In this document: piece after piece, positions 10,883-21,711 of the stretch
Position numbering within the stretch: the stretch's first letter is position 1
How the letters are laid out: each line of letters opens with the position of its first letter
Program-made: the position numbers and the translations under genes
The notes under the pieces: model-generated
What the model was told of the DNA's origin: nothing
Database searches by the model: none
The model's input: the letters and a program-made list of their open reading frames with translations, nothing else
Assembly (NCBI GenBank): GCA_001643675.2
Contig: LSRY02000035.1
Coordinates: forward strand, 248,001-312,000
From: Monocercomonoides exilis
Taxonomy: Eukaryota; Preaxostyla; Oxymonadida; Polymastigidae
Length of the DNA: 64,000 bases
Direction: 5' to 3'

Positions 10883-12212
10883 GGGGAAGAAAAATAGAAG
10901 ACATCAGCTTTTCCAAGTCATGTTGGGTGATAGAAAAAACTGAATGTGTTTTGAATGTGAATGCACAGCTAGCTCATCGGATTCGACAAATGAGTCGCTT
11001 CTGCGAAACACTCTCAACAAATATAACAAGCAAACTGCTTTTTCTCTTTCAAGCTCGAGTCAAGCATTGTCATGTTATACAGCATACTAGACAGATGGCA
11101 GAAGGACGAATATCACGTTGAATGCAATCCAAACAAGAATAATCTCAAAACTTCTCGCTCTTTTGAAAAATGTTAAGAAGGCTTCTCTCTCTCTTTCCGT
11201 ATCATTCCTGTTCGCGACTAATCTGTATTTATTCAAAGAACACCTTTAAAGAAAAATAAATGGAATAAAAAAAGTCAAACCATCTTTTTGGCCTTGAAAT
11301 ATTATCCCATCTCCAATGCACTCGAAATAATCAACCCAGCAAATTTTCTTGCTCTCCAAAATCGCCTCTTGCCACATTTAAAAAAACAGACAACTGGACA
11401 ATAAATGGCTGACACAGAACGTCATCGAACGCAGAGAATCCATTGTGAAATTGGCTGTGATATCAGATGAAAATACACATTCTCCAAATTAACAAGAAAT
11501 GCATTCCTTTTCAATGACTCATTTAACGCCAAGTCTTCGCTGATAGCATACCAGTAGGATTTCTGCAAAATGCAAATGAGATTGTTGTTGAGGCATGCTG
11601 AGTGTTTTGCTCAACTCGCTTCCTCCATTGTTCAACCCCTCAATTCTCTTTCCTTTTCCACAAAATAAATCCCGTGCAAAAAATATATTCAAGGTGCACT
11701 GCATTTCTGTGAAATGAACAAGAGGTTCAATTCAATCTTTCTGATATTTTGCTCGCTTTTTCAGCATCTTGCTTGAGTTATTTTTCATTCAAAATATCAC
11801 AGCCGATGTTGCATCATGTAGTTTGCAACATATAACTTGATTCAAACTTCATGCAACTTCCCACACTTATTCACTTTTCGCAAGCAATCGATGCAAACAG
11901 CCACTCTCTCCTCCATCTGCAAGAAAAGTTCCTGTTCTTCTGCAGTACAATAACTCGCATGGTTGCATCCGTGACAGTTCATCCAAAACAGCACAAACAA
12001 AGTTTTAACGCAGCATATCATCAATCAAAAATATTCTCTAAAAAAATAATAGATTGCAAACCCTTATTTATTTTGACAAAAACAAGATAATTTTGTTTCA
12101 TTGATTTGCTTGCTTTGAGGCAAAAATTATTGATGGAAAAAGAGGCTTCGAATCCTATGTTATTTAAAAGATTTTGATTTGGTGTTTTTAATTCTCTTGA
12201 TTCTTTTGTACC
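10883..12212. other. intergenic, with a possible minus-strand Cys-rich exon at 11842-12024
   Basis: Mostly unassignable. One minus-strand frame (12024-11842) has CHGCNHASYC and CIDCLRKVNKCGK, suggestive of a zinc-binding module, and another frame (11704-11519) looks partly protein-like. Neither has a supported start or splice partners. They may be remnants of a dead gene. Confidence 0.25.
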
Positions 12213-13669
12213 ATGAATATTTCGAAAATGTATTTATTTCTTGTTTTCATTCATTTTGCGATTTTGCAGTCGCCTTCAATGAAACAAACATTTCTTGGTA
12301 TGCAAAATATTATAAAAAACGATTGCTCGGAGATGAATTGTTTTATTTCCAATTTTAAAGAAAAACTGCTGCAATTGGAAGAAAGCACAGATGCTGAACT
12401 GAAACTGAAAATTGAAGAAATGAATAAAATGATTGATGAAATGGAGGAAGAAGAAATTGAGGATATTTTCAACAAAGAACTGTTTGACAAAATACACGAA
12501 ATGATCGAAGGAGAGAAACTTTCGATGGAAAATACATTGTTGTTGCTGAAGCATGTTGGGTTTAGCAAAACCCTGAGAGACATATATGATCATCATTTTA
12601 GATATTCATCTTTGAGCAAAAGAATTGAAAAGATGATTGTTGATGAAAATACAAAAAAAGATGGAAAGAACGAAAAGCTTCTTGTTGACCTTTGTGAAAG
12701 CTATCTTTTGCTCAGTGGTAAAGCTTCATCAAAATTGTTATTGATTTATGTGCCTTGTCTTCTGAAAGCCGCATTGAAGAAAGAGGAAAACGAAGAGATT
12801 CAAAAAGAGGTGGAAATTGCTTTGCTTGCATTGAGCAACATCAAATATACGGTAGGAGTATTCTATTTTATTTTTGAGGTTTTTTTAAATTTCTTTCTCT
12901 GTTTTATTAGTTCCTGAAACAAGAGCTTTTCCTAGATGAAGTCAAAGAGATCATACTTTATCATCAAGAGTGTAGCAATATGACACAGCTTGCATATCAA
13001 TCGGCTTGGCAGTTTTTGATTTACCGACTTTGGGCTGACAATAGCTTGGAAGAAGTTATTGTAAATGAGCTACATTTTCTGAGAGAGGCAACAAGAGAAC
13101 CGGAAAAGCTGATGAGATGCATTGATTGGAAGAGAAAAGAAGGAGGAGAAAAAGAAGAGAAAGGAGTGATTATCATAAGGAGATGGATCTCTTTAATTGG
13201 TTATTTCTTTATCTCATACCAATTGCGGGCTGATGGATTTGTTGGGCTTATCAGATGCGTTGTTCAGGTATTTCGAGCAGCGTAAGACAATTATCGAGAT
13301 ATAAGTAAACAGTGCATTTATTCGTTACTAGAAGAAGCGGAAAAGAAAGAATTGAATGTGGATATCTTGTTGAAGGAAGGTGTCATTGATGTATTTTTGG
13401 AGGAAATGAAGAAATCAGCTTTGCAAAAAGTTATGCCGGAGAATTGCTTGCATTTCTTTTTGGTTATTTCAGAAAGGGTGAAAGAAAAGACTTATAGCGA
13501 AGCTGACGAAGCGAAAAGAAAGGAAACGAAAATGAAGATATTTGAAAAGATGGAAGAAGAAGGATGCGAAGATATCATTACAAGCTTTTGTGAAATATTA
13601 GATTTTCTAAAAGGAAAATACAACCGTCAATTATCTTTGGATATTTCTGATTATTCTGTAAATGTTTGA
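12213..13669 (+). pseudogene. three-exon helical family member A, with one in-frame stop
   Basis: A member of a multicopy family of unknown function seen six times in this window. Exons: 12213-12297, 12361-12851 (491 nt, the same length as in C and D) and 12911-13669. Introns have GTATGC and GTAGGA donors. Exon 2 carries the family hallmarks (KIEEMNKMIDEMEEEEIEDI, KNEKLLVDLCE, EIQKEVEIALLALSNI). Exon 3 carries the YHQE...MTQLAYQSAW motif, VNELHFLREA, DWKRK and a Lys/Glu-rich end (KMEEEG). An in-frame TAA at 13283 replaces the Lys seen in copy C (FRAAKDNYRD), truncating the last 128 codons. Everything else is open, so the damage looks recent. Exon 1 is less certain because intron 1 (63 nt) is stop-free. 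The sequence suggests helices and gives no catalytic clue. Confidence 0.65.
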
Positions 13670-13736
13670 GGAAATGCATTTTATTTTGTAAATCGAAATT
13701 TTCTATTTCACTTTTTGTTTCATTTCACAAAATCGA

Positions 13737-14696
13737 AAGCAATTGAGTTACGTCTGATAATCATTCCTTTTCTTATGAATGTTGTATTGAGGGAAATAAA
13801 AAGCAAAGAAGCGCAAAGAGAAATCGAAATAATTCTGACTGCTTTGAGCACAATGGAAGAGAAACAGGTGTGAAAGCTTTTATTTACGTGTTGATAAAAA
13901 TTAGCATTTTGTTTTGTATTTCAATCATTGACAGAATGCAATAACAGATCTGTGTGTGAATGAGATGGTGGAAGTGATCAAATATCATCAACAGCATTGA
14001 AATCTGACTCAACTGGCGCACCAATCAGCTTGGATTTATCTGGTTAATCATTTTGAACCAGGCGGGATATTGGAAAGAACTTGCATGAATGAGCTGCATA
14101 TTGCGAGAGAAGTTGCAATGGAACTGGAAGAGCTGACCAAATGTGTGGACTGGAAGAAAAAAAAAGCAAAATGGGAAGTGCAGAAGGAAGCGTGGATGAT
14201 AAAGAGATGGATAAATACAGTCAATGACAAATTTGTGTTTTTGGACTTCGAATTGCGGAATGATGAAAGCATCGAACTTTATCGCTGGATTTCGAGAATT
14301 TGCAAATTGGCAGGAAAGAATGAAAGAGAAATATCAAAAGATTGCATCAAACTTTTTGAATTGAAAACATCAGGCTCAAATGCGAGCATTGATTTCTTGC
14401 TGAAAAGCGAAATAGTTGAGGCAGTTTTTGAGACACTTCTGCTGTCAACATTGGATGAAGAAGAGGCAGAAAGCTGTTTGCATTTCTTTGTGACTCTTTC
14501 AGATGGATTGAGAGAGAAAAGCGATTATGAGACAGTCGAAGCGAAAAGAAAAGCTATTAAAAGAAAAGCATTTGACATATTGGAAGAACGAGGATTCGAA
14601 GAATGCATTACGAGCTTTGAAGAAAACTTGTATAATACCAGAATCCATTGGAACATTATGTCTGGGGAAGCATCAAGATTTTTTGTGTTTTTGTAA
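13737..14696 (+). pseudogene. three-exon helical family member B, 5'-truncated
   Basis: Begins abruptly within exon 2 (IPFLMNVVLREIKSKEAQRE, matching the ALKKEENEEAQKEVE end of other copies), so about two thirds of the 5' half is missing. The exon ends at about 13867 with donor GTGTGA. The next exon starts about 13936 (NAITDLCVNEMVEVIKYHQQ) and runs to 14696. An in-frame TGA near 13999 replaces the Arg of the HQEHRNLTQ motif (CGA to TGA). The remainder (LAHQSAWIYL, MNELHIAREV, DWKKKK, AKRKAIKRKAFDI) is open. It lies directly behind copy A in the same direction, suggesting tandem duplication followed by decay. No promoter was recognised. Confidence 0.7.
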
Positions 14697-15156
14697 GCGA
14701 AATGACATTTTCTGTTTTGTGTTTTGAAATGCTTTGTTATTTTTCAGAACTGTTGAGAACAAAGTATATTGAATTTTGTTTTGTTGTTAGCAAAAGTTCT
14801 CTTCTTGTTGAGAGAGAGAGAAAAGAATTTGTTTTTGTTTTTTTAATTAATTTTCCCTTCCCAATTGAATAATTCATTTGCTTCTTGTTGAAGCCATTTC
14901 ACTTCACCAAATTGTTGTGGGCTCTATGCAAAATCTTTTGTTGAGGAGTTTTGAATTTTCTTCAAACACTTGAAGCCTTAAAATGGCCATATTTGTGAAC
15001 CAAGACAAAAAACTTTCTTTTTGAAAACAATAATTCATCGATAAAGAGGAATTTTCAATGAAAATTTGCTCACAACTGAAAGAGAAACTTGTGAAAATAT
15101 GAAATGTTAAAAAATAAGAAAGAATGCGGATGAAAAATGAAGAGCTTTTCATTTGA
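14697..15156. other. gap between convergent copies B and C
   Basis: Convergent 3' ends. AT-rich sequence with short chance ORFs only; no conserved feature was found. Confidence 0.5.
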
Positions 15157-16620
15157 TTAAACATTCACAAAATAATCAGAAATACACAGCGACAACACAC
15201 CAAAACGGTCTCTGTTAAGAAAACCAAATCTTTCATGAAAGCAAATGATGATATCTTCATATCCTTCTTCTTCCAACTTTTCAAATGCATTCCTTTTTGT
15301 TACCTTTCTTTTCGCTTCTTCCTTTTCATCCTCCTCCTCTTCTTTCAATTTCTCTGAAACATTCATTAAGAACAGCAAGCTTTCAGATATTATTTCGTCA
15401 TTCAATGTTGGTCGACAAATCTCTTCGAAGATGAGACTAACAGCTCCTCTTTTCAGAAAGTCTTCAACTTTCACATTTCTGTTATTCACAGAATAACTAA
15501 ATGATTCAACGCATTGGCTGACAATGTCTCTGTAATTATCCTTTGCTGCTCGAAATGCCTGCACAATGCTTTCGACAAGCACAGAATACTCTTCATTCCG
15601 CAATCGACAGTAGAAAAGGAATTTCCCCAAAGTTTGGAGCCATTTCGATATTATTATCTCTTCTTTGCCTTCTTTTCCTCTCTCTTCTTTCTCTCTCTTC
15701 CAATCCACATATTTCATCAGCTCTTCCATTTCTCTTCTCGCCTCTCTCACAAAATGCAGATCATTCACGATGACTTCTTCCAAATTTGCATTGTTAAACA
15801 ATCTGTTAGTCAAAAAACCCCAAGCAGACTGATAGGCAAGTTGAGTCAGATTCCGATGATCTTGATGATAAATGATGATCTCTTTGATTTCTTTCAGATA
15901 CAGTTCATTATGCAATATCTTATCAGAAAAAAAGAAAAACAACAACATCAAAAATGAAACAGAAATGTTCATACATAATACTCAATATCACTCAAAGCCA
16001 ACAAAGCCATTTCCACTTCTTTTTGAACTTCCTCGCTTTCCTCTTTCTTCAATGCAACTTTTAGAAGACACTGCATACAGATTGTGAGCAATTCCGTCCA
16101 GCAGTTGTTTCTGAGTGAAAGATAGCATAAACAAAGATCAGCATAAAGCATTTCGTTCTTTCCATCTTTTTTTTCATTTTCGTCAGAAATCATCTTTTCA
16201 AATCCTTTGCGCAAATAAGATAAGGGAAAGCCTTGAAAACACCCTTTCTTCATCAAACAACAATATCCAATGCGCTTCAGCAGCCCAATGACATTTTCAA
16301 CAGACAATTTCTTTTCTTCAATCATTTGATGAATGTTATCGAACAGTTCTTCTGTGAAAACGGTTTCAAATTCATCTTTATTCATTCCATCAATTATTTC
16401 ATTCATTTCTTCAATTTTCTGTTTTTGTTCATCCTCATTGCAATTTTCCAGCTCATGGAGCAATTCTGCAAAAGGTATTCAAATATTAATATCCATCCTT
16501 CATTATTCTATCCAAATAAAAGAGCTAACTTGAAAACTTCTCGGTTTGAATCACTGCCAGGATTCTTGTATCAGGTTCATCATCATTAAGCAAGCCCATT
16601 CTGTTTGTTGCAAAGAACAT
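15157..16620 (-). CDS. three-exon helical family member C, apparently intact
   Basis: Exons on the minus strand: 16620-16530 (91 nt), 16465-15975 (491 nt) and 15918-15157, with introns of 64 and 56 nt (GTTAGC and GTATGA donors) at phases 1 and 0. They join without a stop to give 447 residues. The start is ATG at 16620 (MFFATNRMGLL); a second in-frame ATG lies at 16599. Sequence blocks: TEKFSKLLHELENCNEDEQ across intron 1, KIEEMNEIIDGMNKDEFETV, KKDGKNEMLYADLC, EEVQKEVEMALLALSDI, then HRNLTQLAYQSAWGFL, VNDLHFVREA, FRAAKDNYRDI, FEKLEEEGYEDII and ending ISDYFVNV. The composition suggests a soluble all-helical protein. Function unknown. This is the best reference copy for judging the damaged members. 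Confidence 0.75.
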
Positions 16621-16707
16621 TTAAAATGAAGGGTAAAGCTTGGCAAGCAAGAATATCAAAGAAAAATACAAACATCGTTGAAAATCAAGCAAAATAAAAG
16701 AGATAGG

Positions 16708-16830
16708 AGTTTCGGCGCAAGTGCTTTTGCCTTACAAAATGGAATGCAAAAGAGAGCACAAGGAAATATCTTGGATTGGCTGTTTAATGCAAGAAAAGAG
16801 AATCTTTTGATTCGATTTGATCAAACCAAC
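16708..16830 (-). promoter_or_regulatory. conserved upstream block of family member C
   Basis: About 120 bp that aligns with the region upstream of copy E (23742-23866) in the same orientation relative to the gene. Distal end (minus strand): GGTTTGATCAAATCGAATCA, then TTAAACAGCCAATC (CCAAT box) and GGCAAAAGCACTTGCG. The distal motif sits about 208 bp before the ATG. The duplicate could be passive co-duplication or a retained promoter. Confidence 0.6.
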
Positions 16831-16869
16831 AAAAAATGGTTTGATTTCTGTTTTATGAAAATGAAGTGA

Positions 16870-18631
16870 GGAGCTCTTCTTTCCTGAAGTCATTGCTTCG
16901 AGACTTTGAAACAAAATTTATTTTTTTATTGGAATGGAAATCTTGCTGAAGAGAATTCGAAAAGAGGAAAAATCAATTCTTGAAGAGAAAGTGTTTTGTG
17001 GCTTTTTTTGGGAAGAAGAACATGAATGAAAAAGTGGACACGTGGTTACTAACCTTCTTATCATTTTTCATGAATTGCTAAATGTTAGCATCTGTTTCAA
17101 AATGACTCACAGGATTGCCAAAGACTCAAAGAAATGAGTTTCTGAAAAACAAAATGAATTTGCAGAACAAAATAATATTCCATTCTTTGCAATTGTGCAT
17201 GAGCAAAAACAAGCAGAAAGGATGAATATTGCAGCAAAGTTGTTTCATTGCAAAAATGATTCATTGGATTTGAAATGGATTATTTGAAGAAAAGCAATGA
17301 TGATCATCTCCAACAGAAAGATGATCCCCAGATTTTGTCGTGCTCCAACATAAAAAGAAATTTGCTTGTTTCTTTGTGAGCCATCGAATACTCAACATTC
17401 CTTTGTCTTCTGCACCTTCATCTGCATCTGCATCTGCGCCTTCATCTTCATCTTCAGCTTCATCTGCATCTTCAGCTTCATCTTCAGCTTCATCTTCATC
17501 TTCGCTAAGCGAGTTTCCATAATGACTTCTCCTTCAACGGTCGATGCATTCTACAAAGAACACAATTTTCACAGAAGTTGGAGCAGATCTCATATTGAAT
17601 TGATTCAGCTTTCTCTGCCAGACACGAAAACAGAATGAATTTCCTCTGCTATCTTTCCAGTTCTTTATTTGTTTTCCACCCCTTCTGTGAATGTTGCATG
17701 TCCAATCTGGTTATTATCATTGTAATTATCATTATTATCAACGCAATCTTCGTCTTCATCTTGTCCCAATTAATCATCATCACATCGCACAATCACCACC
17801 AACACAGCATCACTCGCATCATCTATTTGGAGTTCTTCATGTTTTGTGCCTGCATCAGAGATTACGATTGAAGAGAAGAGAAGAAAAAAAGATGATAAAA
17901 ATATTTGAAGAAAATCGACACAAAAATGAATGAAACGAAGAAGAACTAAAGAAGGGAAATCAGGAGGAATATGTTGGAAAGAGTTGAAGAAATGCATTTT
18001 GAGAGAATGAAGAGAAAAAGAAAGAGAAAGAAGAATTCGAGGAGGTGGAATCAGAAAGCCTGTCACTCCCTTCATTCTGATGGGAAGGAAGTTGAATTAT
18101 TGCGTTTGTTTTTTCCTTGTAAGTCGCGCCGTTTCTGTTGGTAACTGAAAGATCAGATAATGGTTTGCATGTTTCCTTCATTCATTTCATAAAAACATTC
18201 ATCTTCTCCATCTTCCGAATGTTATTTCCTGTCAGCTGAAGCAAAGTGACTTTTGATGCCAAGGATGTTCGGCATGACAGCATATGAATGTGAGGGCATC
18301 TCTTCATGAAACGACTTTGAAAAAGTGTTGAATTATGTTGCTTCACTTCTTTCGAAGGGATTTGCAAACAATCTTTGCATAAACGATTTCTTGATAAATA
18401 ATGTCATTTTCGTGGATGAAGCGCACAGCATTGATCTTCCGCATTTTGAGTGAATATTTCCTTTCCTTCTTTCACACGAACTCTCTCATGCTTTTTTTAC
18501 TTTAATTCCATTTTGACTATTTCATTTTTATTTTTTTTCGTTTTCAAAACCTCAAATAATTCGTTCAGCTTTTTCGAATAGTTTTCAAATGAGAATGAAA
18601 AATTTATAAATAAATAAATAAATAAATAAAA
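16870..18631. other. long intergenic region, low-complexity and decayed sequence
   Basis: No gene could be supported. Contains a (TCATCT/TCATCTGCA)n tract at 17420-17510, AT-rich filler, and a (TAAA)n run at 18608-18631 abutting the Merlin element. Several short ORFs have biased composition only. The words GAAATGCATTTTGAG (about 17988) and GAATTGCATTTTGAG (about 22771) recall the ELHFVRE block of the helical family, but too little aligns to call fragments. Confidence 0.4.
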
Positions 18632-20014
18632 GGCAAATGTCACCTTTGGTGGACATATTTTTTTTGAATGAAGTGCATTGTTAATTAATAAAAAGTGTTA
18701 ATATGTGATATTTAATGTAAATTGAAGTGCTGAAATGTGTTTATAAATAAAAAAAAAAAGGAATTTTTTTTGAATTTATGGGATGTGATCATTATTTCTT
18801 CTATTTGATCGAAACTTCAAATGAATCGAAAAGAAGTTCATAAGCTATTTAAGACATTTCCGAACGAAAATAAAGCTTGGCAATGGATGTTTGGAACCTT
18901 ACTGAAAGGAAAAGTCCCTAGATGCAGTAGACACAGAATTCCAATGAATTTAATCAGAGAGAATACAGGGAAGAAGTGTTGGAGATGCAAAAAATGTGGG
19001 GTGAAACGTTCATTATTTCATGGAAGTCAGTTTAACAAAATGCACATCAGAATTGGAAAAGCGCTGATGATTAATCTCTTTTTTTGGATTGGTATGACCA
19101 TCAAACATGGAAGTCTTCTACTCAATATTCACAGGCACTCAGTCGGTTTCTGGAACAGTGCATGCAGATATGCTTGTACACAATTCCTAATAAACAAGAC
19201 AATGCAACTTGGAGGCGAAGGAAAGACAGTAGAAATTGATGAATGCTTATTACGTCGAAGAAAATATCGAAGAAGAAGGAACAAGATGTTACAATGGATT
19301 TTTGGAGCAATTGAAAGAAGAGAGTGTCAGCAAGTTGGGGAAAAATGTTATGGATCGTCAAAGATCGTTCTAGAAACTCTTTGTTACCAATTATAAAACA
19401 GCACATATTGCCTGGAACTACTGCAATGAGTGATTCTTGGAGAGCATATGCAACATTGGCAAAAAAAGGCTATGTTCAGAAAATTGTTGTTCACGATCGA
19501 CACCATGTCGATCCTGCAACTGGAACATGCACAAACACTGTCGAAGGGATGTGGCATCATTTCAGAGAGTTTCAACCGGTTTCTTGAATGAGAGATGCGT
19601 TTATTCAAGACCATATATCTTTATTCATTGTCAAAAACTGCTTCAATTTGACCTTTTCTGAATTTGTTGAGTTAGTGTACAAAAAACGTGAAGAAATTGA
19701 TGAAGACGATGATAACGAAGAAAATAACGAGGAACGAAATTTGCCAGATATTGATTACATAATTGAGAACAACTCTGATATTTACTCTCTTTCAAGTTTT
19801 GATGAATTTGGAGCAGGTGATTGTGCATCAGCTTCAGAATACACAGAATAAATTTTCTTTTAGATTATTTGTTTAAAAAAGTTATTTTTGTTTTTTTGAT
19901 TTCAATAACTTTCCGCACACATTTAACAAGTTTTAATAACATATTAATAACTTATTTTTAACGATCATTAATAATATGCTAAAAATAACAGGTCCTCCAA
20001 AGGTGACATCTACC
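18632..20014 (+). mobile_element. Merlin DNA transposon (1.38 kb)
   Basis: Terminal inverted repeats: left GGCAAATGTCACCTTTGGTG (18632 onward) and right, inverted, GGTAGATGTCACCTTTGGAG (ending at 20014), about 23 bp with three mismatches. Between them lies one transposase reading unit in the same direction. No 8-9-bp target duplication could be recognised; the left flank is a TAAA microsatellite, which may have changed since insertion. Confidence 0.75.
18821..19851 (+). pseudogene. Merlin-type transposase, one frameshift and one stop
   Basis: Starts MNRKEVHKLFKTF, followed by a zinc-ribbon-like CSRH...CWRCKKCG segment and helices. The DDE core then shows VEIDECLLRRRKYRRRR and WIFGAIE (first Asp), AMSDSWRAYATLAKKGY (second Asp) and CTNTVEGMWHHFRE (third acidic position), the pattern of ISXO2-like/Merlin transposases. 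A frameshift near 19320 moves the frame between WIFGAIER and VKDRSRNSLLPIIK. In-frame TGA at 19585 interrupts before RDAFIQDHI; the other copy has Gly (GGA) at the corresponding position. The acidic tail runs to 19851. Only these two lesions separate it from a full-length transposase, so inactivation is recent compared with the 6.8-kb copy. Confidence 0.85.
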
Positions 20015-20044
20015 GTTTTTATTTTCCTTAAATGTTATACGATG

Positions 20045-20092
20045 TTGGTTAGATCAAAAAGAAACAAAAGGAGAGCTTTTCAACTCAGATAC
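20045..20092 (+). promoter_or_regulatory. upstream block of family member D
   Basis: GGTTAGATCAAAAAGAAACA followed by AAAAGGAGAGCTTTTC and ACAGCCA, corresponding in order to the block upstream of copies C and E. More diverged than those two. It lies just outside the right end of the Merlin element and about 215 bp before exon 1 of copy D. Confidence 0.45.
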
Positions 20093-20261
20093 AGCCAAGA
20101 CCGTGTGTTTTGATGTTGCACATATTGAACGTTTGTTTTTGAAAAGTGTAATAATTAATATTGAAAGGATAGCATTTTCATTTTGCAAGAAAAACAATGA
20201 AGTTTGTGATTATCTGTTATCTCATTGTTTGAATTGCTGTTGAATTTCGTATGCTGAATGA

Positions 20262-21711
20262 ATTGCAAACAGAACGAGCATTTTTGAAAGCATTATCGAA
20301 AGAACATCACCAGTTGAAAGGTTTTGGAGTTTGCAGTTTTCTTTTTTATTGAAAAGGCACAATTTACTATGATTAACGCGCCTTTTGAAGATTTGTTTGG
20401 GGAGCTTGGAGGTTGCAAAGAGGATGAACAGAAACGGAAAATAAAAGCGATTAACAGAGTGATGGATGAAATGAATGAAGGCGAACTGGAATCGATTTTC
20501 GAAACTGATTTGTTCAATAAAATAGATAAAATGATTGAAGAAAAGAAAATGTCTTTGAAAGATTCGGCTTTGATGCTGAAGCACATTGGATATTGCAAAA
20601 TCCCGATGAACCTATGGAATAGAGCATTTGTTTCATCTTCATTGGACAGAAGATTTAAGGAGATGATTTTTGAGGAAGAAAAAAAGAAAAAAGAAAAAAA
20701 TGAAAAGCATTTGATTGATCTTTGCGAATGCTATATTTTTCTTTGCTGTCATGGTCCATCACAATTGTCTTCAATTTGCTTGCCACATATTCTGAAAGCT
20801 GCTTTGAACAAGGAAGAAAACGAAGAAGCACAGAAAGAAGTGGAAATGGCTTTGCTGGCTTTGGCTTGCATGTGCTTCTTTGTTTGTTGCATTTCTTTCT
20901 TTCCTTTTGATGTCTTTGTTTCTTTCTTGCTTTTAATCAGGGAATAAAAAATGAGGTGTATTTGAAAGGGATCAAAGAAATCATCCAACATCATCAGGAA
21001 CATCGAAACCTGACTCAACTTGCATATCAATCAGCTTGGGAGTGTTTGGCGGGCAGAGTGCATACCATAGGAACGTCGAATAGGGCAGTTGTTGATGAAC
21101 TGCATTTTGTGAGAGAAGCAGCAAGAGAGTTGGAAGAGCTGAGAAAGCGTGTGAATTGGAAGGGAAACAAAAAAGAAGGGGAAGAAAGAAGCAAAAAGAA
21201 AGAAGAGACTGCTTTGATGAGATGGATTCAAACAATAAAATGCTATTTTTTCACATTTGAGTCGTTGAATGACGAACTTGTTGGACTTGTCAGAAGTATT
21301 GTTCAAGTGCTTCGAGCAGCAAAGAATGAATGCAGAGAAATAAGTGTGGAATGCAACATATCTTTAAGAAGAGCAGCGTGGAACAAAGCAGTGAAAGTCG
21401 ACGACTTGCTGAAAGGAGGAGCTGTTGATGTGCTTTTGGAGGAAATCCAGCTTCCAAACTTGGAAGACACCTTTTTGAGAGAGCGGCTTTCCTGTTTCAG
21501 AGGAATTTACCAAAAGTTGAAGGAAAGAAAAGATGATAAAACTGATGAAGAGGAAATAAAATCAGCCAAAAGGAACATATTTGTAAAGATGGAAGAGGAG
21601 GGATATGAAGATTTCATTACAAGCCTTCATAAAATGTTGCCTGTTTTGGCAAATTGGGATCGATATTTGCATCTGTCAAAAAACTCATCTGACTATCTTT
21701 TGAGTTTGTGA
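20262..21711 (+). pseudogene. three-exon helical family member D, start codon missing
   Basis: Exons: 20262-20328 (tentative), 20391-20881 (491 nt) and 20941-21711, with introns of 62 and 59 nt (GTTTGC and GTTTGT donors). All three join in frame, and exons 2 and 3 are fully open: DLFGELGGCKEDEQ, KEKNEKHLIDLCE, EEAQKEVEMALLAL, then HRNLTQLAYQSAWECL, VDELHFVREAARELEEL, KMEEEGYEDFIT. Exon 1 aligns with that of copy C (ANRTSI against TNRMGL), but the frame opens after a TGA and has no ATG; the second Met of copy C is ACG here. Either an unrecognised upstream start exists or this copy lost its start. Recorded as a probable pseudogene with an otherwise preserved coding region. Confidence 0.6.

Noticed and set aside
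17340-17522. Ser/Ala-rich ORF in the spacer
   Set aside because: A (TCATCT)-type repeat with no flanking coding sequence or splice structure.
18608-20030. 8-9-bp target duplication of the Merlin element
   Set aside because: Flanks do not match; the left flank is a TAAA microsatellite that may have changed after insertion.
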